A DNA stretch of 64,000 nucleotides, taken from positions 806,001 to 870,000 of the forward strand of contig RMBW01000001.1 in the NCBI GenBank assembly GCA_004009845.1, read 5' to 3'. A program made the position numbers and the translations under genes. A model generated the notes under the pieces. The model made no database searches, was not told the origin of the DNA, and worked only from the letters and a program-made list of their open reading frames with translations. Position 1 is the stretch's first letter; every line of letters starts with the position of its first letter. Below are positions 22,101 to 34,188 of this stretch, piece by piece. This stretch comes from Davidsoniella eucalypti (lineage: Eukaryota; Ascomycota; Sordariomycetes; Microascales; Ceratocystidaceae).

Positions 22101-25100
22101 CAGCGAATTAGACGGTGTTCTTGGGGTTATGTTGCTAGTCCAGACCCGCGTAAAGTTGGTAACCTTACTGCTTTCGTCTGGCCGGGGAACTAACAGGCCG
22201 CTGACATCTCGTGATGTGATTGCAACTTGAACTTTGCTTGCGTTGTGTTGGTGATGTGTTGCATGAAATGGTTCTTTTTTATACGCCTGTGTGTTTATTA
22301 ATATTGTAACTATTTGTCTGGGAGTTTCAATGCATGAGTGACCATGATCCGATGGAATAATATGTACACACATACAATCAATATCTGCACTATATTCTCC
22401 ACTTCCGCATTTTGACATGATGGTTATGGTGTTGTATATACATGTATGTGTGCCGACACGGCACACATAGAGACAAGAGATCGTCATGGAAACTCGACTA
22501 GCCGCTTCTGACATCATGTGGCCAACGCTGGTGGCTGGGGTCATAGATGAGGCCGCACTTTAGATATTTTATAAACCCAATGATGTTTCAAAAAGAACTA
22601 ACGAGTACAGTTGATAAACGGACGGCTGGTTGGGCTGTCGTCAGGCTGAAGTCGTACTATTTGCTCGAGATGTTCGAGCACTGGACTTGTAGGAAACGTG
22701 CTTGCTTGTTATTTTGTCTTCTTCTGAAAACAGTCCGACTTGTCTTGGCTGCATGTTTCGACTGGGCGTCTGCAGATCTGAGATGCCCGCCATCATCTTT
22801 TACAGCGTGGCAGACAATTGCCGTGTGAGAGAGCACATATAAGTGCTTGGTTGATATATCAAGAGAAACACATTGTTGGGCCACCATCCGCTAAGAATGT
22901 TACTGGTTTTGGTATTTTATTTTTTTGCCTTCTTCCGTCCATGACGATAATGACCATAAGGCCAAGCCTTGAAATGAGAGCTCAGCCCAAAGTCTTTATG
23001 CTTGGCTACATGCTTGGCAACGAGCAGCTGATCCGACCAATATTTGTAGAATTACATTAACTAGTAGTAGCAGTAGTTCGTCTATGGACACCACCAAAAA
23101 CTTGAGTTTTGCGCAGCTTCTGTTGATTTGATTTCTAGGGGGGTGCGGAGGAGGCAATGAATCATCAATATGCAATGCAGGTCTTGATTGGAGATTATCG
23201 GTGGGCCGATGATGATCTTGATCGCTGCTGTTCGCTGGAAAGAGCGACGGAACAGACGGATATCAGAGAGAAAGGAAGTGGAAAGGATAGGAATAGACGT
23301 AGAGGGAGAGAAAATTTTGGTCAACGTGACCTATGCGATGAGCAATGATGCTCGCTGTAGATACAGATCCTTGCCTTTTTGCTGTTGACTGCGTTGGCGA
23401 TATCGTCCGCATGTAGAACAGCTTTTATTTGTGTTATTTATTTCCGTCTCTCATGTTTTCTCTACCTCCGGACAGACTCGGCCCAAGCTCGGTCCACCAG
23501 AATGCCGCTGGGTTCGGAACATCAGCAGTAACACTAGTCTAAACACATATTGTACACAGAATTCAGGTTTGTGTGCCATGTCAGCGTAGAAACCAACCCG
23601 ACATCGCCGCTAGCAAATTGGGGGCCCGGAGTCCGTGGCCTGAATTTGGTACAGACTAACATCAGCAACACTAGAATGGGTAGTATATTGGGGAAAGACG
23701 GGAGATGCTAAGAAAAAACAAGACAGTGGCAGTCTTGGACTACGACGGCATAGCCTTTGGTGTTTCCGGGCCATTTCCAAGCGTAACGCTGTGCTATGTG
23801 ACATTGCTATGCGTGTACTTACTAGACTTGCTAAGCATGGCATAAAAAGGTTGCCGCACACATCGGCATAAAAACGAAACACCCAACCTCCAACTGAATG
23901 CAAGTTTTCAGCCATCAAAACAAAAGGAAATATATGTCTATGAAGAAAATTGCTCGTTTCTACGGCCTGATTGTCTGCTTGGTCTTGCCTTGTGACCCTT
24001 TTTCCTTGCCACGGTACCGTCGATGGATGTTGCACGGATGAAGATGGGCAGCCCATCGTCAGTTCGAAGGAATAGCTCGTCAAAGTAGAGGTATAGTAGC
24101 TTGCCTTTTTTTTCTTCTCTTTTTTTCTTTTCTTTTTTCTTCAGTGTCTGTCACAAGCTAAAACGACCTGTTCCTTTTAAACCTATAGACAGAGAAAAAA
24201 TGTGTTTGTACAGAGGAAAAAGTTCAATTACACGGGAGTTCAGAGTTGGACAGAGATTGTGGAAGCTTAGACCATCCAGGCCTGAATCCTGCGGCTGCAC
24301 AGGTCTCATGGTGTTCTGGAAAGTCTACCTACTTGTTAGTCGCTACAGGTAAGGTTGGTGTGGATTGACCGCTGAAATAACGACATACAAATCTCTGTAG
24401 GTATGGATCAGAGCGATCAGAGCCCTGTCCGCCTGATTCCAAACATAGCACATAGACAGTACGTACCTGGTGCTATGTCGTTTGCTAGTCTAAGACAGGC
24501 ATAACAAGAGACTTCCCAAGACAAGACCTAGGCCTAGAAGGCCATGTGTTTTATTATTATCTCCAGCGCTTCTGCCTCTCGTCTGTAACTGTCGATACAT
24601 TAGTTAGAGCTCTAGCACGTAGCCTATATATGGATAGGTGTTTTGTTTGCTAGCCTTTTGTGTAATTTGTTCCCTCCCTCTGTCAAAGCTGAGCGGAATC
24701 TCAGACAATAGTCAGGTCCCTCTAGTCCAGAACCAATACAGTAGACTAACAAAGCAAGACTTAGAACTAGATGCTAGTTCTACAGTTGGCTCAAACACGG
24801 CTTATCCGTGGAAGGTCGCAATAAGCGGTGATGTCAGTAGCTTTTCGTAGATCCTAGCAAGAGAGGGCTCTCCCTTTACTAGCTCATTGGTAGACTGATA
24901 GATTAGAGGATAGTATTTGCCTGACTGATAGACTAACTAACTGGCTGATCGATGTGATTTTGACCGGGCCACATCTCCTATGATATGCAGCCACTATTCC
25001 AGCCTTGGAGCAAACAATGGACAAGAGGGCAAACAAGACGACGAAAAAAAGCGCATCTAGATATGCAAGAACTGCCAAAATATGCACGCAAATGTGCACA

Positions 25101-28100
25101 GAAGTTATCATGGTAGGAAAAAAACAAAAGAGTTCGCCAAAATATGCACAGACCAAGCAAAAATATTGGCCTAAAAACAACAGCCTTGATAATCTGTCTA
25201 AATAAATGCAAGACTTTCCGATGATTGCAGTGGCACAGCTAAAGAGAGCGCATAAAACCACAATTGTTTCCCTCGTTTAAGTACAGATTTCAAGCAGGGA
25301 AAATTGGTATATTTTTGCTTTTTTAGTATCCGGAAATTGAATCCGGGAACTTCCAGCTAGAGCTGACGACAGCTTTGACTTTGATATATTTCAAGAAATA
25401 GAGCTCCTCTAAGTGCTTTTTATTATATAGTAGACGTTTACTTGTACCTTTTTTTTGTGCATTGGAGTTTACGTAGAGTAACTGCACTTTTCAGGGTCGT
25501 ACACGGCGTTGGCCGATTAAAAAAATCGTTGTAGAATAAGTGGAAAATGGTGGTATCGCTCGAACAGACGACAACCGCGTTTGATCTTCATCATACATTT
25601 TTTTCCTTTGCTTTTCCAAACTTCCATTTTGTCACTTTTCTGTGTATTGGTCAGCAATAAGATGAACTTGGCGATAAGACAAAGAAAAAGAAAGAAAAAA
25701 ACAGCATGGCGTATTTCAGACTTTGCAACACTGTGGCTCAAACACTTCGCAATATCTACCAAGAATTTCAAGCCCCCGTCCTCGAACATGGTGCTGCTCC
25801 AAGCTTAACCAAGCCTCAGTTGACGCTCCACAGCTCGCAATTGGCTTATTTCACAGTGTCTTTTTTCTTACTAACTTGTCTATCTTGTACGCCATTGTTC
25901 CCTTCCCGCGGTGTGTCTCGAATCTTCAGGATATCCGAGCTTGAAGATAATTAGTTGAACAGCTTGGCCTTAATCACCCCCAAAAGGACCCATAAGCCGC
26001 AAAGACCGTTTAGCGCTCTTGAAGAATTACAAGCTAGGTAAAAAGAAAACTAAAGGTTAAAAGATGAATCGATGGTGAAAGGGCTTGGCATACAAGGGGA
26101 AAATGGAACAAGGCATTGCATCTGATGAGGGGCCGGAAAATAGGCTAAGGCCATCATCTTAACTGATATATCGTGTATTTTTTTCTTGGTAGCATTTCTG
26201 TTGTTACTTGCTATTGCGACCCTAGCTGGTCTATGCTACGCATACCGAAACAAAACAGAGCCATGTCCGTCCGCCGTTTAAACATCGCTACTTGAAGCGA
26301 AGTTAAGCTGGAGAGCAGAAGGCCATCGAGCCACGATGTTTGTTCTATTTTGTTCTTTGCAAGGTCAAATGATGTTCTAAAACAACTTGACGGGCACTCA
26401 AAATCAGGTTATATATATTGCATCAGCATTGCTCCACTCGTACTTCAACAACAGAAGGAGATCGATCTGGATCTCGTTTCTGGGTCGGAGGCGTTTGGGG
26501 GCTCCGCTTGGGTACAACCTTGTACCGGTATTTAAGACCTTTGACGACGGGCATGCACGACGGGCCTTGGTAGGCCTTATAATGGGTTGATTTTCTTTAG
26601 TATCATCGTTGCTAGTTTACCTTATCCTACCGTATGATGGATCTACACATACTTGGTGATGCAGTTATGTTGCCTGTCTCGGCATCTGTATTGGTTAATC
26701 ATAAACTTGCCATCTTCAACTGTGGCTCTTGCAACGCTGCCATTGTGTCGAACCAGTAGCAGTAGAGCCAATAAGCACACCAAGGAGTCCACTTTCTGTA
26801 TAATTTTTTTTGCTGGTTTCTTTACCCTGGGCAAAGGGGATCTCGAATCAGATTCTAGTTGGCACGATAGACAAGCATGCAGCAGGCCTAGGTAGGAAGC
26901 ACGGCATCGAAGTCCACAGATTACACGGTAACCATCCTACATTACACCTTTCTAGGTACAGGTCATTGGAAAGAGAAACCAGAGGCCTTGTCAATATATC
27001 GCCGTGACACCTCTATTGCAACAGAAAATGATCAGCCATAGCGGATAACACAGAAAGAAGCACAGGAAATCAGAGACAAGCAAGGAGTATCAAGATGATA
27101 ATAAAGATATCGCTAATCTACCATCTCATATCTCTGACGCATTGGGATGCGTTTATCGTACTAGAGCCAGGTTTGCAGTAACGTTGTAGGTAGGGCTTGG
27201 AGAACGACGCTATGTCCATTCATCTAGAGGGTGAACAGCGCATTATTCGTTGCTACATATCTAATCTACTTTCCATATGCGCTGTACGTACAATATTGAC
27301 CGGACTCCGTAACGCATAAATTCTTGTCGTACGTTTAACAATGCCGCTAAGCTATCTCCTTTACTTTTTATTCGGCCAAAGCTACGGCCCTCAAGTTGAA
27401 GCTTTGTCTAACTAGTTATCGTAGCAAAGATGGTCTGCTGGATGGAATGCCGATCCTGCCGCTCGCCTCAGCAGGACTTTTTTATTATTATTAAAAAAAA
27501 TATTTTTCTACCAATTTTTGTGTCAGGTCAAGAGATAGTAGGACGAGTAAAACAGTACAATGATATTTTAGTATACCCGCCCAATTATTGAATTGCCAGG
27601 GCGGCTGACTGCCAACAATGCAATAATGATCAGCTACAGCGTAACTGGATAACAAAAGCGAGACAAAAGACAAGAGGAAGATACGCCCCCTCTTGAAATG
27701 CCAGCCACAGGAAGAGAGAGGCAAGACAAGCTGATGAGTTGACCGTATTGACTCTTTAGATCAGGTCCATGAAGAGGCCTCGGCCACGTCGACGATGCTA
27801 GCGGCCTTTTCAGGCCATATCGGTCGATGTCTGCTTGATCGACAGACCATCAAATAAGAGATCGTAGTTAGTATAGAGCTAGCGAACAGCAATCGTTAAT
27901 CGTTAGCTTCTGAGTTAGGGGCGATCCTGCTTCCTGGCTGGAGACAATCGATCGTCGTTTTTGCGTCTGGGCTTTTTTTTTCTAGCCGTTTTTTTGTGCG
28001 GCAGTCTCGCTGTTCGCCAGCTGGGGCCAGAAGCTGTTTTGCTCATGCAAACCCTCGTCGTCTTATTATTATTTTTTCTTTCTTCTTTCGTCGTGATCCG

Positions 28101-29257
28101 TGTGGCTGTCGTTTTCAGATCTGGTCGTCTTTGTGCTCCGTGCTTTCTTTGTTTTGTTATAGCATTGTGTGTGTCTGTGGAGCTATTTTCCCGATTTTCA
28201 TCGGATTTTGTAGCACCTGCTCTTTTCTTTGACGCCTGGATATTGTTATTGTAATTGTTTTTGCTATCTTTGTTGTCCTTGTTCTCGATCTAGTAGTTGC
28301 TACTCTTGTGTTTTTGGTAGTAGCTCGGCAGACACAATGCCAGTTCCCCGCTAGGCGAGCCTCAAATTCCTATTTGGTAGTGTCTTCTATCTTTACATAC
28401 ATTAGTATACGACTATGCTTTTGTTATACGTGGACTTTTTATAAGGGGACATCATCCCTAGTTAACTTGCTAATATTGTAGTGGGCCGGAATGCTTTTTT
28501 TGTGCTTTTGAGAGCCTCGTCTCTGAGAAGAAAAATCGAGGTTTTGTTTTGTACAATCGGATGAAGAATAAATTCATGAGGAAGAATAAATGCTAGAACA
28601 TCATTGTAAGCCCTGAATTCACCAAAACAGGCAAAAAGAATATGCCCATTTGACAATAAAAAATAAAAGATAAAAAATAACAATAAATCTCCAAGAAAAT
28701 CCGATCCTGACTATCCCTGGAACAACAAGGGTGGCTAGACTTTCACGGCTCCTTGATCGTTTTTGTTAGTGGTTCGTTGCTCTTTCGGGGTTTGAAGTCT
28801 CTTGCAACAAGAATTAAATAAAATAATAAATGATAAAAAAACAAGCTAGCCACTTCACGCCCGCACCTTAATCGGCATATCAGCAGCTTTAAAAATCCAA
28901 GGCAATAGCAGCTCTTTAAGCTCTCCATAGTAGTTGGACATACCCCCTCCATCTTCCTATCCACTCCTGCATTTATATAACAAAGACGCAAAGCCCTCTT
29001 TCTCTTCCACGGCCGTCCTCGACTCTTGTTATTTACTACTCATTCTTCTTCGATCATATACTACTTCAAGAACTTACAAATATAAATCGATCTCTCGGAC
29101 ATATTTACATCACCTTGCCTGGTCCATCTCTACTACACTCCACATCACTTCAATCTTGTCCCTTACTGCCTATACCTCAAGTCAAGATCATACACTCTAT
29201 ATCACTTACACACACTACGCTCCATATCACCGTACCATCTAGATATATATATTCACA
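16101..29257. other. 13-kb gene-poor tract
   Basis: I find no open frame with recognisable homology and no series of short frames joinable by good splice sites. The longest open frames (19504-20088, 22086-22544 and 23610-24083, all minus) are Cys/His/Ser-rich in the manner of chance frames. The tract has many A or T homopolymer runs of 7-10 nt and pyrimidine-rich blocks (24106-24144, 27970-28160). A near-repeat of TTGAT units is at 20938-20955. No tRNA found. It could hold long non-coding transcripts, long UTRs or enhancer-like control DNA for the flanking small genes. Confidence 0.5.
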
Positions 29258-30080
29258 ATGGCCTACCGCAAGTCCATCTCTTCCATGGCTAGCATCGTCT
29301 CTGCCACCGACGACGACGACTTCTTCGCCATCTCTCCATGCCCTTCCAATGAAGTTGTTCCTACTGCCGTACTTAACAGCAACAACCACGGCATCGATAT
29401 GTACTCGCCAGCTTCTTCGCGCCCATGCTCTCCCGTCTCGTCCAGACCATCCAGCCGTATCATGCACCATAGCGACCATGAGGACAGTGACCGCGAACTG
29501 TGGCACTGCATGCTGGATCTCCAGCTGCGCTATGGCTGCTACCGTTCCGCGCGTATGGAGGCTGCTCTGGCCACTGACTCCGAGGATCTCATGCGTAAGT
29601 TCCCCATCTTTCCTGTTCTTTTAGTTGTCTCTCCGTCTCCTAGTGTACAGATAGAAGTCAGTTACCGCTCATCGGCTACACACCGTTACATATTCCGTGT
29701 TGTTGCTGGGCTTACTTGCAATCAGCATTACTATGGCGCCCGCACAAGTCAATATGTGGCACTGCCTGCATCAGTGATGCTGTGATGACTCCTTACAAAG
29801 CTAGTAGCGAGTACCTAGACTTGAACAACACAGCCCTCTTGTCTTCTCTCTAAAATTTCTTTCTTCTTACCCTCAGCTCCTCTCTTGTAAAAGCTCTTTG
29901 CTGACTTTGACTCTTCTTATAGCTTCTCGCGCCATCCTCGATCTTATGAACGAGAACGTCGCCTCTATGCCCGATGCGGCCAAGAAGTCTCTATCACGCT
30001 ACATCACCATCCCAGAGCCCGTCATGGCAACTCGTCCTAAGAAGCATCACCACTTGCGCTTCTGGCGCAACCGGGCGTAA
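29258..30080 (+). CDS. Small protein of unknown function with a long intron
   Basis: Two exons, 29258-29594 and 29923-30080, joined in phase 1 over a 328-nt intron (GTAAGT donor, gctgac branch, TTATAG acceptor), which is long for this genome; 164 aa. The N-terminus is Ser-rich with an acidic patch (VSATDDDDFFA) and a Ser-Pro-Arg segment (SPASSRPCSPVSSRPSSR). The middle (RELWHCMLDLQLRYGCYRSA) could form a helix. The C-terminus is basic, KKHHHLRFWRNRA. No known domain. Reading through the intron instead gives a 175-aa form ending at 29785, so retention is possible. It lies at the right border of the gene-poor tract and has a pyrimidine-rich leader. Confidence 0.68.
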
Positions 30081-30876
30081 ATAAAGGACTGAAACGTCGA
30101 CAAGAAATCTACTCTTTTTTTTTGAACGTATCCGTCTCTTAGTTCAAACTTCGTTTCCTTTAACACCGCTTCTTTCTTTTTGGGACTGCTTATTGTAGCA
30201 ACTCGCAACGCAACTACTTGTTTACGCTTACACGGCCTGCTTACAGCCATTTCTTTGTACTTTGTTTTATTTATTCTCCCCTCTTTGGTTTCCTTATTGT
30301 TGGTTTTTGTTTTTGCTTCCGCAGCGTTCCTTTTATTTTTTTGCTCTGTTCGTTTGGCGCAACACCATCCTGATTTTGGACAAATCACTACATGACTACC
30401 TCCAAACATGAAGTGGGCTTTTTATTATTTTCTTGTTTGTTTAATTGTTTTTAGGCGGCGCCTCATGTTTAACTTGCACCGTAAACAAGGTGTTTTGGGG
30501 TGCTTATGAGAACTTTGGGTTATTTTTGATATCTAGTGTCATACACCATGACCGCTATTGGTTTTTTATGCTATCATCTCGTTTCGGTCGATGGGTTTAG
30601 ATTAGGTTTTACTGGCGTTTCTCCGGTTGGGATATCACGGGTCTTAGGTTCTATCTGCCTTTGTGTTTTTATTAGTTTACTACTTGGTCACTCTACCACA
30701 GAGTTGATGTCTCTCTTATTAGGGAGTACATATTTTGTCTTCAATGTTAAATGTCTCTTATTTATTGAACCATATTTGAAAGCAAAACTAAACATAAAAA
30801 TCCCAATCTTGAAACAAGGGCACGCTATTCATAACAAGATCATCACATCACAGACTACACGGGGATAGCCTACCAT
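30081..30876. other. Convergent 3' spacer
   Basis: 796 bp, T-rich on the + strand, between the small gene and the xanA 3' end. It contains long T runs and one chance 110-codon frame (30536-30868) without resemblance to anything. Probably both 3'UTRs. Confidence 0.4.
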
Positions 30877-32192
30877 CTAACAAGCTGCTTCACCAGCCCC
30901 CCACCAGCCCCCATCCCCTGGGCCTTCTGGCAGCTTGCTACCAGCAATGTTACACTGACGGAACAAACGGACCTCGTCCTCTGCAAACGCGCCAACGACC
31001 GAGTGAATGAGACCGCGGTTGTGAAAGACAACAAAGTCACCCTCTTCCCAGTCATGTGCGTAGACATTCTGTGGTGCGATGCCGGGTCTCTGTAGCTTGT
31101 AGACTGCCTCACGAACAGTCTCAAGATCATCAATGACCGAACCGTCCTCAAGATGCAGCTTGCGGATAGCCGAAGGGTGTACTTGGAAGGCAAACCTTCC
31201 AGTGACGGGGTTCTTCCACAGCATAGGTAGAATCTGGATTTTATCAGCCTCGACGGGCGGCAGGTCTTCCGAGGGAATCTCCTTGTTCTCTGAGACCATA
31301 CCGAGGCCAGTCGAGCGGCTTTTGGCTCCTGACATCCAGACATAGGGATGAGCCGCATATTCGACCTTGGTGGTACGCACAAAGTCCTGGTCTTCCGGGC
31401 TCATGGCCTCGTATGAAGCATAGCCTGAGACAAACGCCGTAGTACCTAGAGGCACCTCCATCTCCTCACCGGTACCATCATCGTAGCGGCAGATCTGGCG
31501 ACGGCCACCGGGAACCTTGACAGCTGCCAAGGTTGTAGCAACTGGTGGCGCTAGGCCATACAGCGCAGCGTCAATGTGCCAGCGGTAGAACCGCGTGAAG
31601 TTCAAATCATCGGCCTCGGGAATGGCGGTCTTATGAAAAGTGCGATGGTGTGGATGACGCAACTGAAAGTTCTGAAGGCCTTCATACTCAGACACAAAGC
31701 CGTTGCCAATCACCTGCACTTGAGGCTGGTGGGGAATTGTCTTCAAGTCGGGGTGCAAGACAGAGCGTTTGGCATCAATTGTCTTGCCGTGGCCGTAGGA
31801 TGGTGCAGCTTCGGGATCGAAGCGCTGCGTGAGCTCATATTGAGCTTTTGGTGTCACGTGTCCGTGGTTCTTGAAGACTAGAATTTGGTGCGTGAAGAGA
31901 GCCTCGCGAATCACATCAAAGTCGACGTCTATGAGATTGTGTTAGCCCGGTGCACAAGACAGGGCGTCGAGATATTTAGCATACTTCTTACCAAAGGAGG
32001 TTACCGATTTGACGGGTATATCTCCCAGAATATTCACACATGGACGTAAATAGGTACATAGCAATCATGTTGCAATTGGCTGCTTCACTTACCCGTGATA
32101 TTGTTAACGTCAGCTCCGGTGACTACAGCACCAAAGTCGATCTTGGACTTAGGCCACTCAGGCTCGATTGGTGTAATGGTGATGGAAGGCAT
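30877..32192 (-). CDS. xanA: Alpha-ketoglutarate-dependent xanthine dioxygenase XanA (TfdA/TauD family)
   Basis: Two exons, 32192-32093 and 31928-30877, phase 1, joined over a 164-nt intron; 383 aa. The junction restores NITDVDFDVIREALFTHQ, matching the family start. Fe(II)/2-oxoglutarate dioxygenase residues are visible: the facial-triad motif in YRWHIDAALYG (HxD), the distal His in NRGLIHSVVG, and the 2-oxoglutarate Arg in RLFRQCNI. Length and the N-terminal block IDFGAVVTGADV agree with fungal XanA, which converts xanthine to uric acid in purine catabolism and replaces or supplements xanthine dehydrogenase. An AGATAAGG on the + strand at 32255-32262, just upstream of the start, would suit a GATA-type nitrogen regulator. 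Other TfdA-family substrates are possible, but xanthine is most likely. Confidence 0.85.
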
Positions 32193-32950
32193 ATCAGCTC
32201 CGTAATAGTGTAGAAGATAGGATATCTTGTGAGTTGTATGTGTTTCTGATCCAAAGATAAGGATTGTAGGACAAATCTTGGTAAGGAAAGGACATGAAGA
32301 ACAAGTAAAGAAAGACCGGATATAACGATCTTTAAATACTCTGTCAGCTCCTAGGTGGCCAATCGAATAAAGAGCAATATCTCCCCATAGCAACAGTACT
32401 TATCTCGAAACATGAGCCTTTGCGGTCAGAATTCCGCGCAACTTGCAAGCTAAAGCGATAACTCAACGCCCGCTTGCTCCTATAAGCAGCTTGAATTAGC
32501 AAGGCGGACCTTTGGGAATAGCTATCAAGTGGGGACAGCCTAGGATCCTGGGGCCAATCACATGGCGCCTCGACGCAAAGTCAGCGAAGTCCGTCGGTAT
32601 CCGGCCCCACAACGTGGCAACTCTACAGGCTATCTGCTTCACAACAAACCACTTGTGCAACTATCGACGCCGTTCAACGCTGGCTTGTCTGGAGACCGTC
32701 GGATCAACGTCTGCTGGTGGATCTGTTTTGCGTGGGTAAGTAGAGCTGGTGCTGATTTTTTTCAAAGCCATGGTTGGTTCCGCCGGCTACGTCTCCCTCA
32801 GTGTCACAAGGTTCAAGCGGGCATCGGCGATAGTCACAATTTGCTTTTTCTGTCTCATGGGTGTCACATCCAGCAAAACTTTGCAGAGTATGTAGATATA
32901 ATATAGTATTAGACAGTCATTAAGTCATTATATCGTGCGTACTAGTCCCC
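32193..32950. other. Spacer between xanA and psf3
   Basis: 758 bp holding the xanA promoter and the psf3 3' end. An open frame at 32562-32906 (+) shows no recognisable protein character. No gene claimed. Confidence 0.4.
32255..32262. promoter_or_regulatory. GATA-factor-type site upstream of xanA
   Basis: AGATAAGG, matching HGATAR, lies about 63 bp above the xanA ATG; another AGATAG is near 32214. Fungal purine-catabolism genes are commonly controlled by AreA/NIT2. Such short motifs also occur by chance, so the assignment is tentative. Confidence 0.3.
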
Positions 32951-33574
32951 TTATGGCCGAGAGCCCTTCTCCGACCATTCTTTGACATCTTTGCGTGCTT
33001 CATGAGCTGTCCGAAACATCCTTCTCTCCCACTCATCCAGTCCTCTAAGAAACTCCTCGCCCATAGGGCCACTATTGCCCACAGCAGCATTGCCATCTTC
33101 ACCAGTGCGCCGTGCCAAAACGGCGATCTCCGCCGCCCGGACGATCCAGGCATAGCGCACTATAGTTGCCAGAGGCACATCATCGAACAAATCGAGCATA
33201 CGCTCCGCCAGGTTGTAAAAGTATGCCGAGCGTTCACGAACAGGTACGGCGCGAGGATCGGCTTTGAGTGCTTGCACTACCTCACTGTTGAGCGCTTCGG
33301 GTATCGTCATGGCCACGGCAGCTTCACCCGTGGTTAGGGTTGAAGTGGCGAGCATCTGGGCAAGCCATAACGGAAGCATTAACTGAGTTCCAACTTTCAG
33401 AGGTTGCGCCGGGTTATTGTCGAGATAGCCAAGTTCCGAGGATTCAATGTTGAAGGTACAGGGCACTTTCTATGGATATGTTAGTATACTAAAGGAACGC
33501 TCCTGAAGGGGGCATCATTGTAATGGACGGACTTCAGCCTCAGTCAAAATCATATCTACGTCATAGTAAGACAT
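32951..33574 (-). CDS. psf3: GINS complex subunit Psf3
   Basis: Two exons: 33574-33533, which encodes only MSYYDVDMILTEAE, and 33469-32951; phase 0, 63-nt intron; 186 aa. The intron has a weaker GTCCGT donor but a perfect ACTAAC branch and CATAG acceptor. The conserved Psf3 block PCTFNIESSELGYLDNNP followed by LPLWLAQMLA is clear. Psf3 is one of four GINS subunits (with Sld5, Psf1 and Psf2) of the CMG helicase that starts and drives DNA replication in the nucleus. The C-terminal third (EFLRGLDEWERRMFRTAH) is the usual helical segment. Length is normal for the family. The tiny first exon would be missed if only long frames were considered. Confidence 0.9.
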
Positions 33575-34044
33575 GGCGAATTGTATATTCTATCTAGTTG
33601 GAATCAACTAAATGGTGATGAAGCTTTGATAGAAAAATGCGCTACTTGCTAGATGCTTAACGCGTTCCTTGGTTACTAGGGGATTCGTAACTAAATCTAA
33701 CCCTATCGTAACCCTTTTTAAGGAAAAGCTTTCCTCTGTGTGGATTAATTATAGAAACCTGTCAATTCTTGATGCAAATGACATGCATACCTAATTTTCG
33801 AGTGGTGTTAGAGACACTAGCCGTCCTCCCACTACTCTTGGAGAGAGCAGTGGCTGGAAGCTATTGAGAAATAAATCATCCCGAGAAATTACATCTGCAA
33901 AAGGGCACTTACGGACAGCTCCGAGGAGGAATTGAGGACACAAAGTATTGGAAACAAGTCGCTTTACCTTTGATGTCAAGGGAGCACACAGTGGAGCGAG
34001 GATGGAGTGAAGAATGGTCGAGACCCGCTAGCCAACGAATATAT
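33575..34044. other. Spacer left of duplication arm A
   Basis: 470 bp: psf3 promoter and then unassigned DNA. A 62-codon minus-strand frame at 33791-33979 has no recognisable homology. Nothing else supportable. Confidence 0.35.
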
Positions 34045-34188
34045 GCGAAAGAATACATACCACTTCCATCGGTCTCGGCTCCAAGGGAGTCACATTTGCG
34101 CCTACCAAGGTAGCACTACCAATGCTGCCCACCGGGGTTTTCGTTGAAGCTGTAAGGACTGCGTGCTTGACCGCCTCAGAGAGTATCC
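34045..34188 (-). pseudogene. Fragment of an amidase gene, copy of 62721-62875
   Basis: The complement of this stretch matches the amidase pseudogene at 62721-62875 almost base for base, with a few substitutions and small deletions. Shared stretches include GCAGTCCTTACAGCTTCAA and GTAGGCGCAAATGTGA. In translation, PVGSIGSATLVGANV mirrors PGGSSTSSATSVGANV of the amidase signature. The copy runs past the exon into the start of the amidase intron (GTATGTATTCTTTC against GTGTGTATTCTTTC), so it is a DNA-level copy, not a retrocopy. It ends within about 10 bp of the outer edge of duplication arm A, implicating the amidase locus in the rearrangement. Confidence 0.85.

Noticed and set aside
22086..22544. 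152-codon minus-strand open frame in the gene-poor tract
   Set aside because: No domain or family resemblance; composition of random DNA.
23610..24083. 157-codon minus-strand open frame
   Set aside because: No recognisable protein features and no flanking exons.
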